A DNA stretch of 64,000 nt, from contig NC_135170.1 in assembly GCF_041146795.1 (NCBI RefSeq), positions 21,818,033-21,882,032 of the forward strand, in the 5' to 3' direction. This DNA is from Maylandia zebra (taxonomy: Eukaryota; Chordata; Actinopteri; Cichliformes; Cichlidae). Positions 48,660 to 59,338 of this stretch are shown here, in pieces. Numbering within the stretch: position 1 is the stretch's first letter; every line of letters begins with the position of its first letter. Made by a program: the position numbers and the translations under genes. Below the pieces are notes generated by a model that saw only the letters and a list, made by a program, of their open reading frames with translations, did not search any database and was not told where the DNA came from.

Positions 48660-48720
48660 AACAGGAAACAGCTCAGGGTGTATGTATACATCTCACTTAC
48701 ACCCTGAGCTGTTTCCTGTT
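48660..48720. repeat. Perfect 23-bp inverted repeat with 15-nt loop
   Basis: AACAGGAAACAGCTCAGGGTGTA (arms 48660-48682 and 48698-48720) forms a perfect hairpin. The right arm belongs to the 3' end of the R4-type LINE, since the same text opens the copy at 57635. The left arm, with extra CAGGAAA units before it, is an inverted partial duplicate absent from the other copy. Confidence 0.93.
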
Positions 48721-48907
48721 GTTTTCATTATGAGGCCCATGATCATGAGTTTCACATCCTGAGCACATCCTGTACCAAATTTACCATATGCAGTTACAAG
48801 CAGAAAACTTCTTTTAATACCCTATGATTTGCACATTTATTAACTTCTGGATTACTATGTATGTATTATATTACTATGTACTATATAGCTATATATATCT
48901 ATCTATC

Positions 48908-48939
<32 letters not shown>

Positions 48940-49054
48940 CACCCAGCACACCCCTGCGGGCGGTTTATCCTTTAAGCTCAGGTCCTCTACCAGAGGCCTG
49001 GGAGCTTGAGGGTCCTGCGCAGTATCTTAGCTGTTCCCAGGACTGCGCTCTTCT

Positions 49055-49058
<4 letters not shown>
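48690..49058 (-). mobile_element. 5'-truncated R4-type LINE, 3' end only
   Basis: Text from CATCTCACTTACACCCTGAG to CTCTTCTGGACA matches the 3' 370 bp of the LINE at 57635-57988, including the internal (TA)n run at 48889-48936. It breaks off exactly at a second (TA)n run (49059-49124), so only the C-terminal codons and 3' UTR remain. Confidence 0.8.

Positions 49059-49124
<66 letters not shown>
49059..49124. repeat. (TA)n microsatellite at the LINE truncation point
   Basis: About 33 TA units lie directly at the 5' truncation of the LINE fragment. Confidence 0.95.
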
Positions 49125-49126
<2 letters not shown>

Positions 49127-49427
49127 AATTCTGAATATATAGAATGATCTTCTGAATGTATGGAATGAAACTTGATGTCAAGGAGGCGCTTGCGCCATCT
49201 AGTGTTTTCCTTGTTTGTAACTGCGAGGAATGGCACTATGAGCCAGTCCGCACGGAGTCTTGTGGCTCAAATTCTAAGTAATGAGGATCTAATTAACAAC
49301 CTGGCAAATGCATGTTCTGGACAACCTAATATTTGTACTAGCATGCCGCACTGTACTACTTATTAAGAAATTTATTCACTTTTTCATCGTGGAACATAGC
49401 TGGACTGGCCATCGGGCATAACGGGCA

Positions 49428-49878
49428 TTGCATGCCGGGAAATCGTGGCGAAACAAACCAAGTACCGCATCAAATGCAAGCATTTGCAGCACCGCAAAAC
49501 GTTCATTCTCCGGTTCGAATACCTTCTTGTTTTTTCTTTGCCGCACAAAAAAGGAATGTACAAAACAAAAGGAGAACAATGCCGGTCCGTACAAAGACAG
49601 ACTCGACGAAAAGACAAAGAAAAGATACGAGGAAAAAATCAAAGGAGTGACAGGGTCAGACCCTTACGAGCACACCGAGTGGACAAAATACGTTAGCGTG
49701 CTGCCCAACTTTCACCACGCTCATATTTATAATTATACGGTTCTTGGAGTGAGTGCATACACTCATGAAGTTTAGTAACTTAAGGTCACTGCAACAAGCC
49801 CAGGTATAGTTTACCGACGGATGGGTACAGGACCTTGAAATGCACCGTGTAGAACGAAAGACCATCGTACGAACAAAG
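49428..49878 (+). pseudogene. YqaJ-associated transposon gene, first part (copy 2)
   Basis: A frame with GPYKDRLDEKTKKRYEEKIK, DPYEHTEW and HAHIYNYTVLGVSAYT runs to a stop after THEV. It is followed in another frame by FTDGWVQDLEMHRV and a donor at 49878 (AAAG|GTAAGT). From memory this resembles the N-terminal part of fish proteins with SWIM and YqaJ exonuclease domains; the domains themselves are not in the window. The stop (GTTTAG) is shared with copy 1, so it predates their separation. Confidence 0.5.
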
Positions 49879-50172
49879 GTAAGTTTACCAGTCTCACAAA
49901 TCGTCGTCATAAATACACATTCGTTAACCGTTTATTAATATAACCTTTGAGCTCAACGGTAATTAATTAGTAGTGGAAATAATCTCTGGTAGCATTACAG
50001 AAATGTAGCAGTGACAATAATATTGTATGTTGTAATCGCACTGGACAATTAGTGATACAAAACAACTGTTTTATCCTGTGAATAAAAGTATATGTTTTTG
50101 TCAATGTACCATGGTAATAACAGAAGCGAAACACAATATTGTGTCAGGACAATTCACTATTTATGCACAATA

Positions 50173-50872
50173 TGTCACGGTCTGCAGAGACAGGCCGTGC
50201 GGTGGTGTGTGTAATGGACCCAGGTGCGTATACAAGTGAGCAGACGGGAGTGAGCGTAACAGAAAGCGAGCCGTTTAATATGGCTGGTAGAAAAGGTACA
50301 AACAAAGGGCAAGGCAAACTGAAGCAAACATTAACACAAACCTAAACTGGGGAATCTAAACAAATAATAAGAAAAACCTAGACAAGAAACTTGGAAGCAT
50401 GGCATGGGAAACATGGCGTGGACAACAGACCGGGCATGGAGATACGGAGGGTGGGAACACAGACGACGCGACACAGACTGTAAGAAACACAGAGACTAAA
50501 TACACATGAGGGATGATCAGGGGAAGTGGCCACACATGGGAACGCAGCTGACACACATGAACTTAACGACAGGACAGGAGGAGTGAAACTGAATACACAG
50601 ACAGTGAATGCAGGCCTTCAAAGTAAAACAGGAAACATGAGACATGAGACATGAACCGGGGAGACGTAGTACAGGGGGAGGTGACATAACTGACAGCATG
50701 AACTTGACAGTACAAGACACACAGACATAAACACACGAAGGGCAAGGGAGACGTAATGCAAGGGTAACATAATTACAAATGAGCTGGAATAACTAATTGA
50801 ACCTAAACAATCAATAAACATCAAAATAGACTAAACATAACACACTGGGTCACACGACCCAGGACCATGACA
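50173..50872 (-). mobile_element. Solo LTR, 700 bp
   Basis: The minus strand reads from TGTCATGGTCCTGGGTCG to GCAGACCGTGACA. The flanks are CAATA (50168-50172) and TAATA (50873-50877). The empty site is visible in the sister element near 25959-25970 (GCACAATAAACAAAGG), which proves the insertion and shows the one-base difference arose later. An ATTAAA near 50277 fits a poly(A) signal. Related to the LTR at 45235-45697. Confidence 0.88.
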
Positions 50873-51074
50873 TAATAAACAAAGGAGCATAGCGCGACAA
50901 TTTCTGTTCAGCGCCAGACTTGCTTGTAACCTATATCACCAATTATGTTAAGAAAAATGACGTATTAACTACTACAAAACTCTGACCTTTGTGGGAATGC
51001 TTGGAGCAGACTAACATGTGAGCTGGAGTGTTCTGAGGCGTTATATTTGGTATATCCAAGTCATTGGTGCACAA

Positions 51075-51525
51075 CAGTTGTTTAATTGTAGAAACAAGCA
51101 ATTTCTATAATATTTCACATCCCGTAAGCTTAATCTGCAAACATTGTGTAAAAGCAAAGCACATCATTCAGTTGTTACAATACACAGTTTTTGGCAGTAT
51201 TTAGTTTAATGAAACTTTTTTAAAGCAACAAAAGGACTCCGTGAATTCAAGAACTTTTTTTTATGTGATTGTTAAATTTCTCCACCCACCCATCCCACTA
51301 TCTTCCATCATCTATCCATCCATTCATCCATCCATTCTCTTGCACTTATCCAATTCAGGATTCCAAGAGCCTATCCTAGCTACCATGGGGCTAGAGGGTG
51401 TTTATTAATGCAAATTGGACATGTGTACAGCATGGTGTATTTTTTTTTAAATCAAATATACTTCATTGATCGGAGGAGTGTGAGTATATTACATGCAGAA
51501 ATGTTTACTTTGCCTTTATCCTCTA
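51075..51525. other. AT-rich DNA with (CATC)n stretch
   Basis: CATC/CATT repeats lie at about 51300-51340, followed by text resembling a diverged LINE 3' end. No exon is firmly assigned upstream of 51530. Confidence 0.4.
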
Positions 51526-51529
51526 TTAG

Positions 51530-54500
51530 GTTTCCAGCACAGCTAAACAGGTCACATTCTTTCACCAAAGAAGTGATTCTCTTGCAGGACCATCTAACTG
51601 CACATGTGCCAAGGCGTAACAAAAAAACTTGGCTTTTTGAAAATGGAAATTTAAAATCTGCACTGGAGTTTAGCTGTGACTGTGACTCAGAAAAATTAAT
51701 GCAGGCAATAAGGACTGCCTTTCAGCCAGTTGTTGTAGGATGCAGGCAAGCTTTAGATCCTTTTTCATAAAAATATATTTTTTTGTTACTTAGATTATTA
51801 TACTATTAAAGGTCAACTTTGGGTATTTCCAAAAAGGATCTGGGAGCACTGGTCGGATGACTGGATTGATATCTTTTAGAAACCTTTTAATGTACTGTAT
51901 TGTATTGTAGTCTGTTAGCCTTAACAAAAATTTTAAATACACTATGTTTTCTTCCTCCCCTAGGCTACAGATTTGCTGGCATGCCACACCAAACTTGTTG
52001 AGCCATCACTCACTTCTAAACAGACTTCGAATGGAGACCTTGTGAAAAAACTGTTTCATCAGAAGTCAATTTATATCAGACCTGACAAGGTCATCTTATG
52101 TGAGGACAATGAATCAGTAAGTAATCCTGAGCATTTCAGAAAAAATGTATGAATGTTCATAAAATGAGAGTGAAAAAGGCAAAGATGGATTTTAAATTCC
52201 CTTAAACATTGTCACTTGTATTATGTTTTAATACATAATACATAAACATAATACAAATGTTTTAATTTACAGACATATTCTGATGGAGAAAGTAGTCATA
52301 CAAGCAGGCAAGATTTCACAGAAACTTTAAATTCTGACAAATGTGGTAAATATTCCTATCTAAAAGTCACTCCAAATGAAATGGAAAAGAAGTTGGTTCA
52401 GTGTCTGTTACTTTGTCATCTTAGGCATTGTGTCTTTGGTTAAGTGTCAAGTCTTTGTGAAAATTATATTTAAATTTAGTTTAACATTTTGAGCGGAAAG
52501 AAATGTACCCCTAAATACATGAAAAGTAAAAGCTATATATGTGGTTAGATGTTATTCAAAAGTTAAACTCCTGTTCTTTGTATTCTTACAGCTGAAATTT
52601 CTAAAAAGTTACCTCAGCCATTCCCATTGTTAACACACAGTCCATGTCTGTTGATGATGAGTTCATCTGGTGCCTTTGTACTGTTGAATCTTCCATCTCT
52701 GCTGACACCCTCACAATGTCCACCAATCCTTCTGTCATTGCTACTGATGAGTATGAGCCTTACTCCAGTGGAACATCTGCCACTGTCAGTGACAACACAC
52801 CTGGCTTATCAGTGGGTTCTTCTGCCAGTATTACTGGTGACACATGTCTCTTCCCTAGTAACACCTCCAGTGTGTCCAATGGACCTCCCCAGCCAAGTTT
52901 ATCCAGCACATCCTAAAATTATGTTTTGTACATGTTTGTATCCTTTAATCTTTTGAGCTGTATTGTGCAAAAGTCATGAGCCACTCCTCCTTTCATTGTT
53001 TTTTGCTGGAAAAATAGGAAATAAGCGCAGTGATTTACTGAAGTCTATAAAATGATGTCTACAAACAGACATGGAAGCGCAGTATATTAGCGTAGAACAA
53101 AACTTGCAGAATTTTAATGAGCTTTTTTTTTTTTGTCCCGTTTGGATCTTTAGCCATCAGAATTGCCAAGAAAGATGCCAAGCGGATTTACTTTACCAAG
53201 TGGATCATCATGGCCTTGCCATATTGGTCCATTTGATTGACCTTCATTATAATTATGCATTTATTTTATTTTATTTTCAGTTGTTACAGACAGGACAGAC
53301 ATGACTGGGGGATAGGACAGGGAGAAAGAATGAAAGAAAGAGAGGGAGAGAAAGAAAAATAGAGGGGAGAAGAGATGGTGAGAAAGGGGAGAAGAAAGAA
53401 AGAAAAACAAACAAAACACCTGGATCACCTGTATGGAAAAAAAAAACAGAAGAGAAAACAAACAAAAAAGAGCAACATAATAAATACACCACCATCACAA
53501 TAAACTAGCTAGCAGTAGATACTAAATATAAATGTTATTGTGCAGCACACAAGATAGACAGCGCACAATGTGCTTTGAGGCAGCAGCCAAGAAAGGTGTA
53601 GTTTGTGTCTGTGAACACCCGTGTGTACACCTGTGTGCTGTGATATTATTCTGTTATCATATGGTACCTTATATATGTAATCAAAGTAGTTGAATTATGA
53701 TAACAGCTGTAGGACATATATTATCCTTTAGTTTAGATGGTGTGCTGTGTATGTAGTTTAGTCCTCATTATACTTTTGGGTTAAAAGAATATAATCATTT
53801 TTGTAGTTCATTAGATAAGTATGCATCACTCTGTATCCTTGATCTGCGGTGAATGTGTTACACTGTTTTCTTGACATGCTTTACTGTTGAATCATAAAAA
53901 GAAGGTTGTAAGCGGAGACTTTGTGTCTAGGGCAGAAGAGATAGACCACATTCCATGCCCCCCACCTTACAGAGAGCAGAGGAGTAAGGAGTCGAGGCCA
54001 TAACTTAGGCGCCGTAAGAGAGAAAGAATGTGAATGTTTAGGCTTTTACGACTAGGTGGGGGCCACTAGGAGCTATAAGAGGCTGTGAAATCATCACCAT
54101 TTTGAGACCTGTTGCGAACCCTCAGCAAGCAGCTCTCCCGTCTAGACGTTTTAATGCTCTTAAGTGATGAATTGTATGAAAATAAATGATTGTTGACTGA
54201 GCATTTATACACTGAGTACTGTCCTTCCTTCAGCCCAAAGATTCAAAGAATTGGGAGATCTCAACAGTGCATACCTGTGTGGATCAGCACTAGGGGTGGG
54301 TTTTTATAATCGATTCATCGATTAAAATCGATTCTGGCTTGGATAACGTAAAATCGATTCATTAAAATCCTGAATCGATTTTTTAATATAAATTTATTTT
54401 GCCCGAAATGCCAGAATCTCAGGTGACATCTCACAAAATTTCAAGAACCACCAAACAGTTAAGACAGTAAATGAGAGCAGGTACAGGGATTCTGCACATA

Positions 54501-57236
54501 GACTTAAACACACAGCGCGACCCGCGGATCAGAATCAGTTAGATGTCGCCTTTCTCACAGTCGGGGCTGAAAGCCGACAGCTCGCTGATTCTGATCTGTC
54601 GGCGGGTCCGCGCTTTGTGTTCACGCCCTTTATGCGCTGATTCTAAAGCTGTTAGTTTGATGTCTCTCCAAACAATATTGACCGAACCAGCAGCAAAAGA
54701 AGATCCAAACACTTCACATAAACATCGTCATGAATTCACTCTTACTTTTACTGTTTTGCTTCCATCACGATGTGCAGCTCTCTCTCTCTCTCTCTCTGTA
54801 CTTCAAGAACAGTTTCCCTTTCTTCATTATTCGCTTGCTTGTTACGCACAAGTCTACTGTTGCTTACAGCGCTGTCGGCCGCTGTTTTTTTCCCTTTTAC
54901 ATTCTTCCGAAAAGAAAACCTCATTTCTGCTGTTCAATACTGAACAAATTTAAACTTTTTAAAATTATTCAAAATGCAAAACGCTTAACCGTGTCTCTAA
55001 TAAAACCGCTGTAATGTCAGAGGTAATGTTCATATGTTGATTAATGGTTTTCTTTCGTTTTTGATGTACTGCAGAATATTTTTATAAAATCCCAGGCCAG
55101 GAAAATCACCTTCATGTTTTTCTGTGTTTTATCCTCAGCTACTTTGACACAAAGGCATCTGCTGTGACGCTTACACCTGTGATAAAGTCTTGCGTGTGTC
55201 AGCTTCCTTTTTATTGATACAAAAATATGTAAATGTACTGATCTGAATTATATTTCTGACTGTCAAAATTTCCCAGATTTAAATCGAATCGAATCGAATC
55301 GAATTAAATCGAATCGTGGATCGAATCGTGGATCGAATCGATTCGGGACCTTGTGAATCAGAATTGAATCGATTCTAGAAATCAATGACGATACCCAGCC
55401 CTAATCAGCACGCTTGTATTCCAAAGGTTTCTCCATGTAACAATCTGCTAGGGAGTGTGGGGAGCCATAGCCCCGTCCACCAGGGCATGAAGCAAGTATG
55501 GAGGAGATCCAGGCCCCAGACATCCAGAGGCCCCAGAGTACGAGGACCCAAGGAGGACCACCAAAGGGGGCAACCGTGCCACCCTCCTGGGAAGACCTGA
55601 GTGGAGCCCCAAATGAGAGGTCACCCAGCAGCCACGTTGCAGAGGCCAGAGGGGGTTGCAGTGGCGTGCCCGCAGGCTCTGCCAGGCCACAGGCGCCAGG
55701 CCCCGCCAATCGGCCACCAGGAGTGAGCCGGTACATACATGAGCGCCCAGCCCCAGTCGACAAGAACCACCAACACACCAACGTCTGAGGGCATCAGCCA
55801 CCGGCAGGGAGTGTGGTGAGGGGAGATAGGCCTCCGTACTTTGGAGGGCCTGAGATGTTCCCAGAGAGGTCGAGTCTAAGACACAACCTGACATATAGAC
55901 ACAGACGAACAGGCGCACACAGACACAAACGTGCATTCCCACCCCCATATACACAACCAAATACTCGGCACTCACCCAACGTGTAGACAGACACAAATAG
56001 ACACTGCACAGACAGCCACACTCCCTAAACATACTCTATATCCCAGGTCCAGGTACCCCCGCCCCCAGAGGGGCAAGCCGCACCTAGACCCAGGAGATGT
56101 AACCCTTCTCTCTGGGGTGGAGGCAAGCGGACCGCCTCCTTATCTGCAGTAGCAGGAAGGCCCCACATCCCAGACCCCAATCTGATGGCCAGCACCTCCT
56201 CCCAACCCCCCAGCCCTGACGGTCAACAGAACCGGGGTGAGTGAAGACCCCAAATCCCCCTCCGCCCGCTGATATGTAGTGTTGCTGTGTGCTGTTCTAA
56301 AGTGCATTTAAAACACAGGAGGGCATGGTGCTTCCTGCCAGAGAGCAGCACGGCTCCTTCCGAAAAAGGAAGAGGGAGGCAGCTGAGGAGGGGGAGGGGA
56401 GAAAGGGAGGGGCAAGCGGCCCCTCCCTGGGGCCAGCTCCCCCGCTGACCCCAGTAGGCACCCCCACAGTCTGGAACCCACCAGGGCAAGGGGGCCCAGG
56501 CCCATCCGGACCGGGGCCCACAGCAGTAGCACCACCCAGCCCCACAGAGTCTGGGGCAGCCCACCCGACTCCATCGCAGAGAAAACTGCACCCACCCCAT
56601 CATCCAATCATCTCCCAAACTACACAAGACAATAGACACCCAGGTTGAGTTCATTCTCTACCTCTCCTATATCTCTCCTCCACCTGCAGAGTGAGCCCCT
56701 GTAGAGAGGAGACCTCCTGCAAAGATATAACAGAATTTTAATGAGCTTAAAATTAAAAATGTCATATGAGCTACTTTAGTCTTCAACACAGATTGAACTC
56801 TCTTAACCAAGCTTTCTGGATGGTGATGTCTTCTTTTTATTGAATTTCTTTAAGCATGGTTCAGGAATAGTTCGCCAGGCTTTTTGTTCTGTTCTCTGTC
56901 AAGATGATCCCACACAACTTTAATAATGCTGAGGCCAATCTATGCATTGTGATAATGTAATTATGTCATCATCATTTATATGTAATTTAACTAAATAATT
57001 TACAAAACATTCTGGCTTTGCAGTAAATATCTTTGCCTGTTTGAGGAAGAATACCAGTCAGATGACCCCGAGCTCCAAGAAGCCATTTCAAGGTCTTTAG
57101 ACTCAAGTGCATGTGAAAGGTCAGTACAAGAAAAGCTTTTACTTGTCATGTTGAAAGGTCAACATATTAACCGTTATTTGATGTTTGTTGCAGAAAAGGA
57201 GTCACTTACTGGCTAGTTTTGGATCAGTTTGAATAA
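51530..57236 (+). CDS. Protein with a ubiquitin-interacting motif, partial or truncated family member
   Basis: The exon chain is 51530-51734, 51964-52116, 52273-52345, an exon starting at 52591 whose end is unclear (up to about 52916), 57024-57119 and 57194-57236 (TAA). Exons 1-3 and the last two agree in phase. The first encodes VPRRNKKTWLFENG and LKSALEFSCD, the second KLFHQKSIYIRPDKVILCED. The 57024 exon encodes LFEEEYQSDDPELQEAISRSL, where DPELQEAISRSL is a canonical ubiquitin-interacting motif. From memory, similar UIM text precedes the HECT domain in teleost G2E3-like genes, but no HECT domain follows: the frame ends 30 codons later, next to (TA)n and a LINE. The 52591 exon has two open frames, one Ser/Thr-rich. 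The start codon is not found. The donor of exon 1 (GTT|GTAGGA) is weak. It may be a pseudogene. Confidence 0.5.
53270..53630. repeat. Purine-rich start of a composite repeat
   Basis: GACAGGGAGAAAGAATGAAA-type text runs to about 53465. It resembles the left part of a dispersed fish repeat whose right part may be the GC-rich block at 55412-56720, now split by an LTR and a hAT element. Confidence 0.4.
53639..54266 (+). mobile_element. ERV-type solo LTR, 628 bp, 4-bp duplication
   Basis: The unit runs TGTGATATTATT to GAGATCTCAACA and is flanked by GTGC (53635-53638 and 54267-54270). A TATAA lies near 54075 and AATAAA near 54181, about 85 bp before the end. Order and 4-bp duplication fit a class I endogenous retrovirus LTR. 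No internal region remains. Confidence 0.75.
54291..55403 (-). mobile_element. hAT-like element B, 1,113 bp, inverted relative to element A
   Basis: The ends TAGGGGTGGGTTTTT and (right) GACGATACCCAGCCCTA match element A at 34303-35452 in reverse. ATCAGCAC flanks both sides (54283-54290 and 55404-55411). It has the same ATCGATTC arrays and the central GATCAGAATCAG palindrome. No transposase is present. Confidence 0.88.
55412..56720. repeat. GC-rich block, probably repetitive, non-coding
   Basis: It is strikingly C/G-rich with CCCCAG, GGCCC and ACACAGAC motifs in an AT-rich neighbourhood. Overlapping frames up to 194 codons exist on both strands, as expected from low stop density, and none has a domain. 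It lies in an intron of the UIM-protein gene. Confidence 0.5.
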
Positions 57237-57400
57237 GCAAACTACAAACTGCAACCTGTGATTTGAAGATTACCAAGGCCATCAGATTAATTATATTTTA
57301 CTTGATATATGTTTTGTTTTTTTACTTTTTTGAATGGTGGTTGGTTGTCAGTGTTGGATCTTGGTTTTTTTTGTCTTGTTCTACTTGTATTTATGTAGTG

Positions 57401-57404
<4 letters not shown>

Positions 57405-57461
<57 letters not shown>
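57405..57461. repeat. (TA)n microsatellite
   Basis: About 28 TA units lie 170 bp after the UIM-gene stop codon. Confidence 0.95.
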
Positions 57462-57466
<5 letters not shown>

Positions 57467-57822
57467 AATACTAGTGTATTTATGACAAGATAATTTTTGA
57501 CAAGATTTGTATCTCTTGTTTGTTAAATTACAGTCGGTGGTACCTCATTAGTCTGTTGGTGGGTTATTGCCATTGAAACAAGTATATTTCTTTACCGGTT
57601 GTGTGTGTGTGTGTGTATGTATATATGTACCTATACATCTCACTTACACCCTGAGCTGTTTCCTGTTTTTCTCGTTATGATCTTGAGTTTCACATCCTGA
57701 GCACATCCTGTACCAACTTTACCATATGCAGTTACAAGCAAAAAACTTATTTTAATACCCTATGATTTGCACATTTATTAACTTCTGGATTACAATGACA
57801 CTTACTGAAATACTGCTACACA

Positions 57823-57855
<33 letters not shown>

Positions 57856-57892
57856 TATATAACTTAACACCCAGCATGCCCCTGCGGGCGGT

Positions 57893-59338
57893 TTATCCTT
57901 CAAGCTCGGGTCCTCTACCAGAGGCCTGGGAGCTTGAGGGTCCTGTGCAGTATCTTAGCTGTTCCAGGACTGCGCTCTTCTGGACAGAGATCTCCGATGT
58001 TGTTCCCGGGATCTGCTGGAGCCACTCGCCTAGCTTGGGAGTCACCGCACCTAGTGCTCCGATTACCACGGGGACCACCGTTACCTTCACCCTCCACATC
58101 CTCTCGAGCTCTTCTCTGAGCCCTTGGTATTTCTCCAGCTTCTCGTGTTCCTTCTTCCTGATGTTGCTGTCATTCGGAACCGCTACATCGATCACTACGG
58201 CCGTCTTCTTCTGTTTGTCTACCACCACTATGTCCGGTTGGTTAGTCACCACCATTTTGTCCGTCTGTATCTGGAAGTCCCACAGGATCTTAGCTCGGTC
58301 ATTCTCCACCACCCTTGGGGGCATCTCCCATTTTGACCTTGGGACTTCCAGGTTATACTCGGCACAGATGTTCCTGTACACTATGCCGCCCACTTGGTTA
58401 TGGCGTTCCATGTATGCCTTGCCTGCTAGCATCTTGCACCCTGCTGTTATGTGCTGAATTGTCTCTGGGGCATCTTTACACAGCCTGCACCTGGGGTCTT
58501 GCCTGGTGTGATAGACCCCAGCCTCTATGGATCTTGTACTCAGAGCTTGTTCTTGTGCTGCCATGATTAGTGCCTCTGTGCTGTCTTTCAGTCCAGCTTT
58601 GTCCAGCCACTGGTAGGATTTCTGGATATCAGCCACCTCCTCTATCTGCCGGTGGTACATACCGTGCAGGGCCCTGTCCTTCCATGATGGTTCCTCGCCT
58701 CCCTCCTCTTTCTTGGGTTTCTGCTGCCTGAGGTATTCACTGAGCACTCGGTCAGTTGGGGCCATCTTCCCAATGCATTCTTGGATGTTCGTTGTCTCAT
58801 CCTGGACTGTGGTGCTGACACTCACCAGTCCCCGGCCCCCTTCCTTCCGCTTAGCGTACAGCCTCAGGGTGCTGGACTTGGGGTGAAACCCTCCATGCAT
58901 GGTAAGGAGCTTTCTTGTCTTTATGTCAGTGGCTTCTATCTCCTCCTTTGGCCAGCCTATTACCCCAGCAGGGTACCTGATCACGGGCAGGGCGTAGGTG
59001 TTGATGGCCCGGATCTTGTTCTTACCGTTCAGCTGACTCCTCAGGACTTGCCTGACCCTCTGCAGGTACTTGGTGGTTGCAGCCTTTCTAGCGGCCTCTT
59101 CATGGTTCCCATTTGCCTGCGGGATCCCCAGGTACTTGTAACTGTCCTCTATGTCTGCAATGTTGCCTTCTGGTAGTTGAATCTCCTCAGTTCTGACTAC
59201 CTTCCCTCTCTTTGTTACCATTCGACTACACTTCTCCAGTCCGAACGACATTCCAATGTCATTGCTGTATAGCCTGGTAGTGTGGATCAGTGAATCGATG
59301 TCTCGTTCACTCTTGGCATACAGCTTGATGTCATCCAA
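57893..59338 (-). pseudogene. R4-type LINE ORF: RT end, CCHC finger and endonuclease (481 codons)
   Basis: This is the longest open frame in the window. It starts at the RT catalytic DD (residues 2-3 of the frame) and runs through the thumb, a CCHC finger at about 284-301 and the restriction-like endonuclease with P368-D369 and D384. It ends with a stop just before the (TA)n 3' UTR. The frame enters through a break directly upstream of the DD, so the polypeptide could not be made from the normal start. Confidence 0.82.

Larger units (their letters stand above)
49397..51070. mobile_element. DNA element with YqaJ-associated gene piece, copy 2, split by a solo LTR
   Basis: The left end carries AGCTGGACTGGCCATCGGGC. 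From about 49723 the text is nearly identical to 25523-26140 of the first copy, apart from the LTR inserted at 50173-50872. It lacks the THAP exon: homology stops in the GAGCTGGAGTGTTCTG segment and jumps to AAGTCATTGGTG. Thus the right half was deleted. Confidence 0.65.

Noticed and set aside
55448-56654. Long frames (up to 194 codons) in the GC-rich block
   Set aside because: Open frames occur on both strands at once, as expected from high GC; they have no domain, signal or splice logic.
57762-58457. 231-codon plus frame
   Set aside because: It is the antisense shadow of the R4-type LINE ORF, entered through a (TA)n run.
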